Below, piece after piece: positions 37,571 through 50,335 of a DNA stretch of 64,000 bases. The stretch is from positions 1 through 64,000 of the forward strand of contig MU831569.1 of NCBI GenBank assembly GCA_029204225.1. The letters run 5' to 3'. A program made the position numbers and the translations under genes. Source of the DNA: Diphasiastrum complanatum. Taxonomy: Eukaryota; Streptophyta; Lycopodiopsida; Lycopodiales; Lycopodiaceae. Position 1 is the stretch's first letter, and each line of letters begins with the position of its first letter. Below the pieces are notes generated by a model. That model saw only the letters and a program-made list of their open reading frames with translations, was not told where the DNA came from and made no database searches.

Positions 37571-39272
37571 CACTACAACACCCGCCGCGATTTGCGACGT
37601 GTTTTGCGACGTGAATCGCATCTGTCGCTATAAGCTCGTCGGAATCCGATGACTTTAAAACGCATCGCAATCCGACAGGCACAAGGTGCCGAATTTCAGA
37701 ACCAAAAATCCTGATGATGGAAAGGGGTTCCGACGTGGACGTTGCAATGCGACGTCCAAAGACGTCGCAAAAGATCCAACGTCGACGTCGCATTGCGACG
37801 TCCCAAACCCTGTCGGATTTCGACGTCTGTAAATACAAAATGATGCAAAAATTTGCCCGACGGATATCCGACGTTCGTCCAACATCCACCGACATATACT
37901 TAAATGTCGGATTCTGACGTCCAAGATAGTTGTCGGAGTTCAACATCTGTTTACAGAATGATAAAAAAAAAAGGTCTGATGTGTGTCCGACATGTATCCG
38001 ACGCGTTTGGACGTCGGATTTCGACGTCCCAAATTAGGTTAAAAAAATGCATAAAAAACAGCGCGCGCATTTTTATCAAGATGTTCTTGGAGTTGAGTTC
38101 TTGGAGAAGCGATGTTCGTGAATTGTTTTTTTAACAATATTTTTGAGTTGCATTCAACATTTGGATCAAACAACAAACTAAGCATGAGGTACTTTTCATT
38201 CTTAAATTACTTTTCATCTTATATGTTATTGCATTACTTCATGTCCATTATGAATGACAATACTTTATTGCATGCTTTGTGCACATCATAAATTTCATTT
38301 AGATTTCTATATATGATATTGATTGCTGTTTTGAAATCTGACATTGCACATGATTTTAATTTCTTAGTTGGTTATTATGTCAATCCACATCTCTAAATTT
38401 GACATTGCAATTTTTTAAAAAAGAACATTGCACATATAAAAACAATGGCAATATAGCACGATCATTTGCAATAATAATATTTTCATAATATGAATGTATT
38501 ACAAAATTGGTACTTTAATGTCGCATGAGTCTTTCTAGATCTAACGTCAACTAAAATTTATAAACCTAATCTACTCATCATCGTCGTGACATCCAGTCTG
38601 CATGAATATGAGCAAACAAACTACATTAATATTTAATGCTTGATTATATTAAATTAAATAAAATTGATGTCAGAATACAAACCACATTAGTATGAATACA
38701 AAAACTAGTACTTACATTTGGAGGATGACCCTCGCTCTTTAGTTTGTCGACTAATGCGTCGTACTATTCCCTGTAGGCAAATTCGTATTTCTCCTTAGTT
38801 GGCAGACGTCCATAGTCTGCCAACTATCCATGCATTCAATTTAAGTTGAGATTAATTTAGGGCTACGTTGAAGCAGCTAGTCATAATGCATATTAAAAAA
38901 TAAAAGCATATGAAATCAAAGATAAATTGTAAGAGTTGTGTAAGTTCACTAACCATGCTTACAATCCCGCCTTTCCGCTCGAGCCCAACCTAGGATTGCC
39001 TATTCCATGCATCCTAGCGGCCGCAACATCTTTCTGAATCTTGTATTTATCTGGTGTTCGTTCATCTGCTTTTACACGGTTCTAATCATTTCTAGGACAC
39101 CATGAGGGCTTGGATTGCCCATCCCTATAAGATCGTCGTGCCATATCACGACGATGCCTAATCCATAAGCTAATATGCTTATGAATTTCCTTCTCCTCGA
39201 ATTCCTCTTCTTGTTGGAATTTGTCACAAAGGGTACCAATAACTTGTCGTTCATCGGCAGTAGGTTGTTTCT
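37571..39272 (+). mobile_element. CACTA-type element end inserted in Copia gag
   Basis: CACTACAACACCCGCCGC at 37571 starts a 480-bp block dense in GTCGGATTTCGACGTC-like repeats in both orientations, the subterminal structure of CACTA elements. The repeat family differs from that of the elements at 9.35 and 20.7 kb. AT-rich filler (38050-38690) and a transposon gene fragment follow. The right end is lost at the LINE that begins near 39273. Confidence 0.7.
38700..39260 (-). pseudogene. CACTA-associated protein fragment
   Basis: Minus-strand translation gives ADERQVIGTLCDKFQQEEEF, HISLWIRHRRDMARRSY, then after a break GRLPTKEKYEFAYRE and a stop followed by YDALVDKLKSEGHPP. This ending (a Tyr/Leu-rich helix then a Gly-x-Pro-Pro motif) resembles the C-terminal part of Ptta/En/Spm-type transposon proteins. 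Breaks and stops are present. Confidence 0.45.
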
Positions 39273-40743
39273 TTGGCTGATGGGATTCGAGCGTTTGGTA
39301 TTCCTATAGGTTTCTCAGATTTTGTGGCTTCCTCTTTGCGAGACACTTTGGACGCGCATCTTCATCACGCTAATTTGCTACCAAAGCTTGGCAACGCTCA
39401 AGTTGCTCTAGGGATTCTCACTCAATGTTTCACTCAACGGCCAAATTATATCTACGGTGTGTGCCTCCCTCTCCTGATGTTTTGTCTTTGCTGCAGGATT
39501 TCGATAATGCTTTATCAGATATTCTGGGTCACTTGATGGGTTCAGAATCCTTTTGTATTCCCAATGGTCATTTCGTTAAGCGACTAGTCTCTCTTCCCGC
39601 TTCGTTCGGAGGTGTTGGTCTTACTTGCACATCTTCTATTGCTCCAACTGCTTTTATGAGAAGTTGGGCTCTTGTTGTCTCTGCAGTTATCTCTCAGTTT
39701 CAGTAGGACAACAAGCTCATTCTTCTTGATTCAGTAGCTCATGTGGAAACATGCATTCTTCCTTTCCAACAACATCTTCGTGCGGCCAAGGATCTCATCC
39801 CTCCACCTGTGCGAGCTTCTTTGCCTCCCTTTGAGACTTTGCTTAGCCGTTAGTGTGCTCATTTTCAAAAGTATCTTTTGAAATGCTTCCACTCACATGC
39901 TTTCACTCAGCTTCTCAGTGATTCACCTTCCGATGACACTCGGGCTCATCTTCTGTCTTGTGCAGGCCCGGGTGCTGGTGCTTGGCGCGCCCTGTTGTTC
40001 CACACTTGCGTCTTTTTTCTGAGTTGTTTCTCACTGCTCTTCGGGTTAGGTTGGGTCTCCCTCATCCAGTGCTGGCAGGTTCGACAAAATGTTCCTATGG
40101 TCACCTTCTTGATCCTATTGGCACTCATCTCATGCGTTGCGCTTCTAGCAGAGAGTGCACTGCGACTCATGATTCCATTCGTGACGTATTGGCATCTATT
40201 GCACATGAGTGCGGCTTTCATGTTGTCCGGGAGCAGACCCATGTCTTGTTTGTGTCTAATTTACAGTCGCCTCAACATCGAGTTGATCTTGTTCTTTCGC
40301 GCGAGGGGATTCACACGCTTGGGGATGTTGTTGTTGCTGATCCTTCGCGGCCTGACCTCCTTCGTCGTGCTTCAAGTACTCAGGGTGCCGTTGCTTCTCA
40401 TGCAGCTCTAGATAAAGAGCGAGATTATTCACATCGCACTCTTGGAGAAGACTTTATTCCTTTTGCTTTGGAAACATATGGGTGCCTGCATAAGAAATTC
40501 GATGATTTTCTATCATCTTGTGCAAGTTTTGCAGCGAAACTCCAAGGACGTGGTGCCTCACCGTTATCTATCCTTACGACTTATTATCGCCAACGAGTTT
40601 CTAAGACTTTACAACGCACTCAGGCACTTGCAATACTTCAATGTGTTGTAGTTGCAGGAACGGCTGCTTCACAGCTTCCTGCACTACCTAAACTTCCAAC
40701 TGTCTTAACTAGCGACTTACACCAAGCAGTAGGCTTTATGTAG
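39273..40743 (+). pseudogene. LINE-like non-LTR retroelement, 3' coding end (copy A)
   Basis: The fragment begins in the RT thumb region (NLLPKLGNAQVALGILTQCF) and passes through a frameshift near 39460 to PASFGGVGLTC. After another break it has CAGPGAGAW, LRVRLGLPHPVL, a C-x-C..H..C cluster (CSYGH..GTHLMRC), HDSIRDVLASIAHECGFHV and VDLVLSREGIHTLGDVVVAD. The Cys/His cluster followed by a D..D pattern resembles the restriction-like endonuclease end of R2-type LINEs. The frame 39958-40743 is open to the end. The 5' part is missing, as expected for a truncated LINE insertion. A second copy lies at 46.6-48.0 kb on the other strand. Confidence 0.65.
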
Positions 40744-42494
40744 ATACTCTGTGAGATTGTTGCTTTGTTATAGTTGTACAATATCTCAATTCGCCTTATG
40801 GCCTTTACGCTTTCAACATGCATTCCTTTGTACTTTGATGAGTTTTCCCATCTTTTATTAATAAAAACAGGAAGTTTCTTTCTTACTTCATTGTTAGACA
40901 GTTCTTAGAATGTGAATAGTAAATTAACTTTTGATATGTTTATATATATATTAGGAACCAATCTTTCCAACATATGCACACATTTTGTTCTATACATGTC
41001 TAATAGCTTTCGTATGCAAATTAGTGAACTTTTTTTATGTTTAGGTTAAAAATTCTGCATTGGACAAATTCATATTTGGTTGAGTGGTGTGAGGTTTTCG
41101 TCGGGGGGGGAAGGCCCTTTTCCCCCCCGCCTGAGGGCTTTCGTTGCTAGGAGGGCCCTTGCCCGAGGGTGGGAGCCCGAGGGTAGGCCCCGACCAGCAA
41201 GGAAGGCCCGAGGGCTTCGGGCCTTCCCCTACGTAATGCCATTGTGCGAAGGTTTCTTTTTTTTTTCTTCGTGTTTTGGCCGTACGGTACCGTACTGCCG
41301 TACGCGTGGACCAGTTTTTTGCCGTTTTTTATTTTGCAAATTTTTTTTACGTTTGTGGTGGAATGTGGATGTGGACAGCCAATGACGGGCTGCCACATAA
41401 CACATGCACATTCCACCGGAGAGAGGAGAGAGAACGTGCATTCCACCGGAGAGAGAACGTGAATTCCACCGGAGAGAGGAGAGAGAATGACAAATTACTA
41501 AGAGAGAGAAAATTGGATGGACATTATGCTATTGAAGGTGGTCCCAAAATACAAAGGACACCTGAGCACAAGGCATTACGTTCCCAAATGTCTGCATATT
41601 TAGAATACCATATTTAGAATACCAGGTGCTCTCTAACATGCTCGCATTGAGTGGGCAATGTTTATGGGAGCCATTCATTCATGGATGCAATGTAAACACA
41701 AGAATGGCTACGATGCAAGAGTCAAGAATCCATAACTTGAGCTAAGACTACTTAAATTTTGGTTATCAACGTTAGGCTTGCTTATTTTCATATGTATTTT
41801 ATCATTGATATTGCTTCTGATAATGTGCATTCCATAGAAACCTTAGATGTTGCAATTTTGCTTCCACTGCTTGTCATTGATGAACTTCCAATCTGAATTG
41901 AACTTTGTGAAAAGGTAGGCAAGGCATTTGTCAAAGGCTAAATCTACTGAGGTTATGTGGAGATTCATGTTGACCTTCCATCAGTCATGGCAGTATGTCT
42001 GCGCTTAAGATGTGATCTGGTTCTATGAGCATTTGACTTGTGTGCTGAAAACATCTTGAATTTCTTGATCATGTAATCTTCAAAAAAGGGACAAAAATAC
42101 TGCTATATAACAGTGAGAGAAATCTTCTCCAGTGAAAAACTTAAATGAGGGCTATGATGGACCACACGAGCTCTGTTATAAACTTTTTGCTGAAAGGCAC
42201 TTTGACTGCAACAATATAACACTTAAGGGGACTGTTGAGGCTCCAACTTCTGTTGGAAGCAGCTCACCAGTTGTGCTCCATATCCCAGAGCTATAGCAAT
42301 CTTTATTCCTTTGACAAAGATATAACTTTTCGCTTCCTAAGAAGAGATGCAGCTATACGTCAACTGTTTCACTTACAAAATGCTCATTAAGGCTGAACCT
42401 CAGAATCTCTTCAGAAGAGCCAAAGCAGCATTCTTACAGAATTTTATCAATCAGATACAGCAGGGCCAGTTATGTATGTAAATCAGTGATACTG
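40744..42494. other. Intergenic DNA with a GC-rich island
   Basis: 41095-41340 is strikingly GC-rich (GGGCCC and CCCGAGGG tracts, CGTACGGTACCGTAC palindrome) within AT-rich DNA. No gene was recognised. 3' flank of the FORKED-like gene lies toward 42494. Confidence 0.5.
41409..41490. repeat. Three short tandem units with ATTCCACCGGAGAGAG
   Basis: Units start at 41409, 41439 and 41462 and share ATTCCACCGGAGAGAG and GAGAA. Low-complexity repeat. Confidence 0.75.
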
Positions 42495-42722
42495 CTATTG
42501 CTGGTGTGCCAACAATAACAAATGAGATATTCCCTGTGTCCAGAGCCTGTGCAAATAAACACTTCTGCACTCAAACTCGGAAACACCACGGTTTGTTCTT
42601 ATGCCAAAATAGCGCCGTTGTTCCCCATTCTCTAGCAGATTTCTACCAGGCCATGCTGGAATTTCAGGATATAAATCGATGATAACACCTGTTGCACATT
42701 ATGTCAGTTGAACTTTTATAGG

Positions 42723-42764
<42 letters not shown>

Positions 42765-45730
42765 CCCACAGCAACTGTTGACCAGAACGAGCTTCTTTTT
42801 CTGCAGAGCTATGACATATGTTTGAAGTACTATTGCATGTTAAAATGCAAAGCTGTTGGACTATTTAGTTTGGAGAACCTACTTTTCTCGGTTTTCTTCA
42901 ATGCTCCCCCTACATGTTTGCTTTGAAGTTTTATAACAACCTGCATAGAATATTTAGAAGTGATTATTTTGCCGCAGCATAACACAATAGGAACAATGCA
43001 GCAACACTGACAGACAACAGGAGTAGGAAGAATCTACCAAGGTCTCTAACCTGACCATGTTTGTCAAGGAATATGGATACGAATCGCCACTTTAGCTCAC
43101 CTAAAATAAAAGAAAGATATGTCAATTTGCTTCCGTTTACCTGTAAAACATGGAGATTTTATAAAAGAATATTCGCGGCCCTTAGCACAAATATAAATCG
43201 AGATGCAATTACAACTTAGAGTGGCCAGACTGGAACACGATTTCATTACAATGCCTGGGACTAAAGTACCTTTCATCTAGTGACCTTTAGACTTCATGTT
43301 TGGGAAACAAAGCCTACCAGCTTTCGAACGCCTAAGAAATTCACAGCCCTTTGCAAGTAATTCTTGGTTGTAAAACTCTGTTTCACTGTCCTCTGAGATC
43401 ACTATGTCAAGGCTCAATCCATCGGAGTAGTTTCTTGACATTTCATATGGTGCAACAGTAGCATGTTTACGTGTTTCTTTTGAGTTTCTGGCTTCCAAAG
43501 TTGAGGCTCCACGCAAAGCTGTGAAGAGAGAAAACCATTACTCTTAATTAGATACTAAATAATCATCCTTAAAGAGCTTCATACAATTGCTTTTGCAAAG
43601 CCTACTTGATTGCATTAGCATCATTATGTACAAATAGCTACATGACCATTTAAAGATCAGGTGTCAGCTCATGCAGCAGCCTGGGTTCTAGCCTGAGCTT
43701 TTGTAGGCACAGGACTAACTCCTTATCCAACTAAGTTACGCTTTTTAGAAACTAGTACGGTAAGCTTGTAGAGCCAGCTTGTACAAAAGTTCAGTACATC
43801 AGAATCGCGTCCAAAGTAAGACTCATGAGCGCCTAGAGATGTTCAGGCTCATGAGCTAGAGATGTTCAGGCTGAATGACTCTAGAACCAACTTCCAACTT
43901 CCACACCTCAGTATGTCTAACTTATTGCGCTAAATAATGAGTCTTCTTTCATTTTTCATAGTGTATTGTTTTCAACACTTCCGTCGTTTCTGATTGCTGT
44001 TCTGGTTCTTCAAGATTGGAAAGGCAAATATGCTAATAAGATGGAATCATGCACGTAAAGGTGGGACACTTAATTAGTAGATGTGAAAAATCTTTCCATT
44101 TAGTAAACGCAAACAAAAATTACATAATGACAGATATTGATTCTGCACGATCAAAAGTATTACTCTAGTAAGGTTAATCAGTCAGTAAGATCTGTAATCA
44201 AGCTACCTGTTGCAGCTGCTGCAGTTAGAGTCATGACGTCTCCAGCAGTCTTCACACTAACTGCTGAACTAACAATAGCAGCGACTTGGTGACTCTCTGC
44301 CCCCATGTTTTCTGCTAGCTCGACGCAGTGAGCTGCCACAAGTGAAGCGGCTGAGGCTACAGCAATGCTCGTTTTCGTTCCTCCATCATCAATAGCAGAG
44401 CTTGCAGTTGCTGCAGCAACTGCGGCTATCGCAGCTGCTACTGCGGAGACGCATACAGCTGCATGGATTTGTGCATTTTGTACACGAATGTTCTCTTTTC
44501 TTCTTTCTCTCAGGTCTTTAAGCCACTTTCGCACCGACCTTACTTGAAATGGGAATTTGAGCGAAGGTACAATCTGGCAATACTGTGGAGAAATAAAAAC
44601 AAATCTCCAGGAGAAACAAATGTTTCATTTTCGAGATTTAAATTTATCAAAGATACATAAATTACAGGTTCATTTGTCATTGCAGAATCATTCAAGCGTA
44701 TATACTAAAGTTTAAGTTAGTAAAAAAGCATTACTATTTTCTTTTTATGCCCTTTACAAAGCTAATGCTGTCATCACCCTATTTCTCCAAAAGAGATAAC
44801 AAACAGATCTACAGATCCATGAGAAAATATCTTCAGTAAATACAAACAGCAGTAGATTGATTACCCGAAATTCATTTGCTAAGCTTGGAGAAGGAGGGAT
44901 TGCGGTCAAAGGATCACTATTATAGGAGATTAGCGAGGCGCTACTATTTGAATTTCTCCTTGGTTGCGAAAGAGAATGTTCCTGCAAGCAATTTTCCAGA
45001 ATTTGGAAAATCAATACCCTCTGCTTCAAATCCTGGGCTTAGTTTTTGAGCAGCAGTGATTGCTGACAAGCACTTTGTAATCAAACTGATAGTTGTAGTG
45101 CTTTCAGACGGGCTTTTAATCACCACAACGGAAAATATGTGCTTGTCTCCAAGCATCTTATTTCAACATGTTGAAAACAGAGAGAAACGTATCAATGTAG
45201 ACTCGAAAGCAATAATATCAGAAACTTGTGATTTTCTTTGTAATGTTAGCCATCACGCTTTTATCATACAATGACTTTAGATGCTTTCACCAAACAAAAC
45301 AATAATTGGCATAGATGTGAAGTATCAGGAGCATTGTTGCCTGGCTCACTGTTGGTGCCAAGATGCGATCCATCACCATCTTTGAAGTCATGGCCGATGC
45401 AAAAGTGAACGGAGCTGTCTCAAGTACTCCTGAGAGTTCAGAACTCTGACCTGTGCACCGCGCGAGCTTCCGTGTATCGTTTACCTGCCCTGGAGCCAGA
45501 GCTTTAGCCACATCAACCGCTGAAATTTTCCAGGTTCTTGAAAGAAACTCCATTGGTTCTTGCGGAGTTTCTGGAGGAGGATAGGATGAGGGGGAAGGCA
45601 AATAGGTTGAACTATCTTCTCGAATGCCTTCCAGAGCCTGTGAGTAGCCATTCTTATCATGCATACTGGATCCAAGCAGATACACACCTTGGGTATTGTG
45701 ATTATCAGGATCTTCACTTTTCATTCTCAT
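42495..45730 (-). CDS. FORKED-like/VAN3-binding protein, complete gene of 455 aa
   Basis: These plant proteins (DUF828 plus PH-like domain) bind the ARF-GAP VAN3 at the trans-Golgi and act in auxin transport and vein patterning. Seven exons: 45730-45350, 44981-44865, 44573-44207, 43518-43318, 43100-43051, 42940-42883, 42688-42495. All have GT..AG introns in matching phases. Exon 1 carries PPPETPQEPMEFLSRTWKIS and FTFASAMTSKMVMDRIL. Exon 3 carries RKWLKDLRERRKE, NAQIHAAVCVSAVAAAIAAV and VAAHCVELAENMGA, the DUF828 helical core. Exons 4-7 form the PH-like domain: GELKWRFVSIFLDKHGQ, VVIKLQSKHVGGALKK, PAWPGRNLLENGEQRRYFGI, EFECRSV, LWTQGISHLLLL. The ATG is the first after an in-frame TGA. Order and length match the family, so it looks intact. 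Flanking repeats do not enter exons; intron 6 holds a (CT)n microsatellite. Confidence 0.88.
42724..42763. repeat. (CT)n microsatellite in FORKED-like intron 6
   Basis: About 20 uninterrupted CT units lie between exon 7 (ends 42688) and exon 6 (begins 42883). Confidence 0.9.
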
Positions 45731-46080
45731 GTTTCATAAAAACATCTTCCCTGTGGTCAGACATTGTTTGAAATTACAATCTCGTCAGTATGTCAAAAAC
45801 CCAATTAGTTCCTGCTATCGAAATCACATTAACTTTGGATCGCAATAAACTGAATACAAAGATCATACTTTACTGAAATCGTTTCGGGTATGTGAGTTGC
45901 CATCGATTCAACTTTGCTACGATCGTTGGCATAATGGAAGAAGAGGTGAATTAGTTAACAACGTTAAGAATATTGTGGGATGAACAAGTCAATTAGTGAA
46001 GAAGGCTGCGTTGGTGTGCGCTGGATATTGCGACTCTTCCATTGCAGTTGCAGAGAAGACAACGGCCAGCGGCACTATCC

Positions 46081-46120
46081 TTCGTGAACGGGGAGAGAAT
46101 ATAGGCATTAGAGAAAGGAA

Positions 46121-46161
<41 letters not shown>

Positions 46162-46208
46162 GTGTCCTTGCCATATCATATTCGTGAACGGGGAGAGAAT
46201 ATAGGCAT

Positions 46209-46243
<35 letters not shown>

Positions 46244-46256
46244 TGTCCTTGCCACA
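46081..46256. repeat. 100-bp duplication with two (GA)n runs, upstream of the FORKED-like gene
   Basis: TTCGTGAACGGGGAGAGAAT occurs at 46081 and 46181. Each copy is followed by TATAGGCATTAGAGA, a GA run and GTGTGTCCTTGCCA. It lies 350-530 bp upstream of the ATG. GA repeats of this kind can bind BPC/GAGA factors, but no role is shown. Confidence 0.85.
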
Positions 46257-46564
46257 TGCACTCTTAATGGGACCTGGTTTCCATGAGTTGATGCAGCATG
46301 TGTGCACAAAATCCATGTTGCTCCAAGATTGTTATAATGCCAACACATAGTCCTTTTTTAGTTAGTTAAATGATGGCAAAACTCATGATCAAACAATAAG
46401 ATTAAAGTATTTAAAATTATACCGAAGAATTAAACTATCCAAAGCTAAGTAAAAACTTAGAATAGTACACTAATTACTTAAAATCAATTGCTCGATGTAA
46501 ATCAGTAACTAAAAAGTAAGCTAATTACTCAAAACCAACTGCCTGATGTAAATCACTAACTAAA
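46257..46564. other. AT-rich DNA, nothing recognised
   Basis: Contains short near-repeats of CTAATTACTNAAAACCAA (46470-46560). No gene seen. Confidence 0.5.
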
Positions 46565-48031
46565 ATAGAACTAGTAATAGGTAATGCAGGAAGCTTTGAA
46601 GCAGTCGTTCCTGCAAACTGAGCTCGTTGAAGAATTGAAACTGCCTGTGAACATCGTAATGGTATAGAAATATGCTGACGGTAGACAAAAACAATGACGG
46701 AAGGTAAGGTAATGCTTTGTCATTGGCATTTCACCATAAGCTCCGCACATAAACATAAAAAATCATTAAATTTCTTGTGAAGACAACCGTATGTTTCCAA
46801 GGCAAAGGGGATGAAATCTTCACCGGGTGCACGATTATTATAATCTATTTCCTTTTCTTGAGCTGCGTGAGATGCAACGGCCCCTTGCGTGGTGGAAGAA
46901 CGACAAAGGAGGTCCTGACGAGAGGGATCGGCAATTACAACATCTCTTAGAGTATGAATTCCATCACGGGAAAGAACAAGGTCAACTCGTCGTCAAGTAA
47001 ATTGTGAAGTATGCTCTGGTAAAATGTGTGTTTGTTCTCGAACAACATGAAAACCACTATCATGAGCAATAGCAGCAATGGCATCACGAATGGAATCATG
47101 TGAAACAATACGTTCTCCACCTGAGGGACACCGCATAAGATGAGTACCCAAGGAAGCCAACACATGCCCACATGAACACTTAGAGATACCAATTAACATT
47201 GGATGTGGAAGTCCCAATCTAGTTTGAAGGGCAGTTATAAACAAGTCATTGTTGACTTGCAATAGTGGAAGAACTGGACGTGCAACCAGCCAATCCCCTG
47301 CACCTGGACCAGCACAAGAAAGAAGATGAGCTTGAACTGCATCAGAAGGTGAATCTTTGATAAGTTGACCGAAGGAATAAGAGTGAAGATGCTCCATAAT
47401 AGTCTTCTGAAAAACTTGTTGCTGATTTGTCACCAAAGATTCGAAGGGAGGTACAAAAGGCTGTACAAGTGGTGGAAGTAAATCTCGAGCTGTGCATAGA
47501 GCTTGTTGAAAAGCAAAATTGCCAGTCTCCCATTAGCCACCATATCAATAAGAAGAGACAGATTTTCTTGCTGAAACCTGGAGACATCAGCTTGCAATAC
47601 TATCCAGTCAGGATGAATATCCAAAATAGAGCGTAAAGCATGAACGACTGTCTCACAACCGTTGGGAGTAGCACACCCAAATTGAAATGGAAAAAGATCA
47701 GCATGAAATGCTTCTCGAAACTGGAAACAGAGTGCCCTTGCCACCAACCTGTATATACATTCCCCCACTGCAATTGGATGCACACCACCAGAAGCTTTAT
47801 CAAATGCTAAGAGACGAGCAACACCTAAAATATGAGCAACTGAAGGCAGGATCTACCCAGATGCAATGATAGAGCACACCTTGAAGAGAAGATCAAAACC
47901 ACTAGCAAAATCATTTGGAGAAAAACAATGAATCTCTTGCTGACAACCAATTTCCCTTCAACAAAATGAAATCTTAAGGGAGGAATTCTGGTGCCATCAA
48001 AAGAAATCAAAGCTTCCATATTGTCTGCCAC
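46565..48031 (-). pseudogene. LINE-like non-LTR retroelement (copy B), internally deleted
   Basis: On the minus strand it starts with RT finger sequence, then GGVHPIAVGECIYRLVARAL, FGCATPNGCETVVHALRS and WIVLQADVS, the RT A-motif region. The YADD part is missing: an internal deletion joins to SLVTNQQQVFQKTIMEHLHS, then CAGPGAGDW, RLGLPHPML and the same Cys/His cluster (CSCGHVLASLGTHLMRC). HDSIRDAIAAIAHDSGFHVV follows, then, after a stop, VDLVLSRDGIHTLRDVVIAD to 46565. It is homologous to the copy at 39.3-40.7 kb but diverged and in opposite orientation. Inactive. Confidence 0.65.
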
Positions 48032-50335
48032 ATCATAACATTTGATTAAGTCTTTTGTGTTTACAAAAAACTAAGAATGATGTGGTCTAGTCATCATTGA
48101 CAAAAAAAAATACGTTCTGTAATACAGTAAAACAACATCCACAAATATGCTGGCAAAGGAAAAAAAACATGGCATAATTTTTTATCAACAAATGGCAGTC
48201 CATTACAAAGGTACTTGGAATGCTATTTTTTCAAGAATGAATTCCAACAATACTAACGATGTAAAGAGTACCAAAAAAGATAGTAGTAAAAATCAAATCC
48301 AATAATTAGCATATCCAGCAAACCGCATAGCAATAAACATGAATCCATTTTAACATTGTCCACCACCCCTAACTTCATCCCTTTCTCTATATTCATCAGC
48401 CTTGAAACAGCCTAACTTATGCTTCCAAAATCATTACAGTTTAGAGTGACAACAAGACCACTATTTTCTACCCACATCCAAATATAGACAATAGATTCTA
48501 ATAGAATCTCCACATCTAACATCAATCTTGGGCATGTATTTAAAAAGCTAAAATCTATCAATTACCAATCATGGCAAATATTGGAACTGTTTTTGATAGC
48601 TATTAATAAAAGATAAGTTATGTAGTCTATCGATGATTAATGGGTATCATAGAAAAAATGGAATAACCTCGTTGGTTCAAACTAGTCAATCACTGATACT
48701 TTTGTTGTGCTTAGAACAATATAGCAACATATACACTTGGAACTATAGATCTGCAATTAAGTGTACGAGGAATGTGGCAAAGCCTTATGTGCACTAGCCT
48801 ATTTTGTTCAATTGATATGAAAATATTTCAGAGATTTTATAAGGTCATGCTTTTGAAGGGAAGAATTGATAATCTTGTATTGTGATATTAGTGTCAAAGG
48901 TTATTTTGAATTGATTAGTTAGTTCCCAATATTTTAGGTTGCAAGAAAATTCTCATGCTATATGTGACTTCAAATAGAGCATCACTGGTGGCAATAGAGA
49001 CCTAGACCTAGGCTCTAATCCATGTGAGCATTCGTAAAGTGGACATGTAGGAAAAAAAGTATAAAAACTGACTGGTTGTACAATGTAGTGGTACAGTGCT
49101 TTTAATAGTAATGTTGTCACTCGTGGTAATGGAAACCTATACTCAACCTATAGGTCCCCAACCTAGATCATCAAACTACAAGATAGGGAAAGTCATAAAC
49201 ATATGTGCTCATGTCAATCATAGGAAACTCATGAATGTGAGTACACATGTGAATCATATGATCAATGCCATGGGGATAACAAAAGGACAAATAGTGAATG
49301 AAGTGAAAAAGACAACTTCAATGTTAAATTATGGAATAAGGCAAGCATGGATACTGAAGTGCATACAATAAGGGAGGGGAAAAACCAAACCACACTGCAC
49401 CCTTATCCAAGGGTGGTAGAGACCTCTTGCACGGTGGAGGTCAGAGTCATAGAAAATCATTGCATGAAAGTGCGATGCAACCTCACATAAACAACATCAC
49501 ATCGCATGTTTGGTTGCAGACACACTCCTACACAAAGTTGAAGGTTTTGACTATTTAGTCTAGGACACAGTGCAAAGGACATAGTAGAGCACCTTATTCA
49601 AAGTTTGGAACCCGAAAAAAATGCATCCGAATAAAACCATACATTCATCAACAACAATTGTTATCAATGGTCTAGCTTCATTGGCATCTTTTCAAAGGAG
49701 GACCAAGTTAGACGCTTATATCCAATCTCGCAGATTGTTTTCATCCTCTAGAAAAGCTATGTATTATGATTATTATTCAGGTTTGTATTCGTCCTCTCTT
49801 CTCCCAAAGTCCCAACCAAAAAAAACTACTCTAGTTTTTCTTCAACAAAAAATATTTCTCAAGATATGCATCGATATTATTCGTTGATAGAAATGTGATG
49901 TCTAATTAACATGTCTTGCTCTTCATGCATGTTGTTATTGACCAATCATCGAAACATAACTAGATGCTATGACAGAAGCCATTCCAAGTTTCCCTCTGGA
50001 GAGTACATTGTTACACTAAAGTTAGATATGTTTGAGATGTCAATATGTGACCAATGTCTTCTAGTCACTTGCACTTGCGGCACAAAGAAATGATGGTATC
50101 AAGAAATACCTTAAACACGTTTGTTTTCCCAGCACAGTATCAAAGATTGTGCAACTCTTTGCCAGCACTACGTCCAAGAACACAAAACTAAGCTCTCCAA
50201 CCTCTTTCCGATACAACAATCAGTAAAGTATTTTTTTTAATTTGAAAAAGTTTTATATGTATCGAGGAGGGCAGTCACTCGTTTAAACGGGTATCTGGAC
50301 CATTCCAACCAGTGGCTACTCCTAGTGCTTGTGCC
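48032..50335. other. Long stretch without a recognised gene
   Basis: Two plus-strand frames look protein-like but match nothing I know: 49096-49371 and 49621-49887 (has FQRRTKLDAYIQSRRLFSSS). A third is at 49911-50093. They could be exons of an unrecognised gene or chance. No mobile element boundary was seen. Confidence 0.4.

Noticed and set aside
37655-37946. Minus-strand frames rich in Asp, Arg and Ser
   Set aside because: They run across the CACTA subterminal repeats and share their periodicity.
49621-49887. Possible aminotransferase-like exon
   Set aside because: Resemblance is too short and I cannot name a motif that fits.
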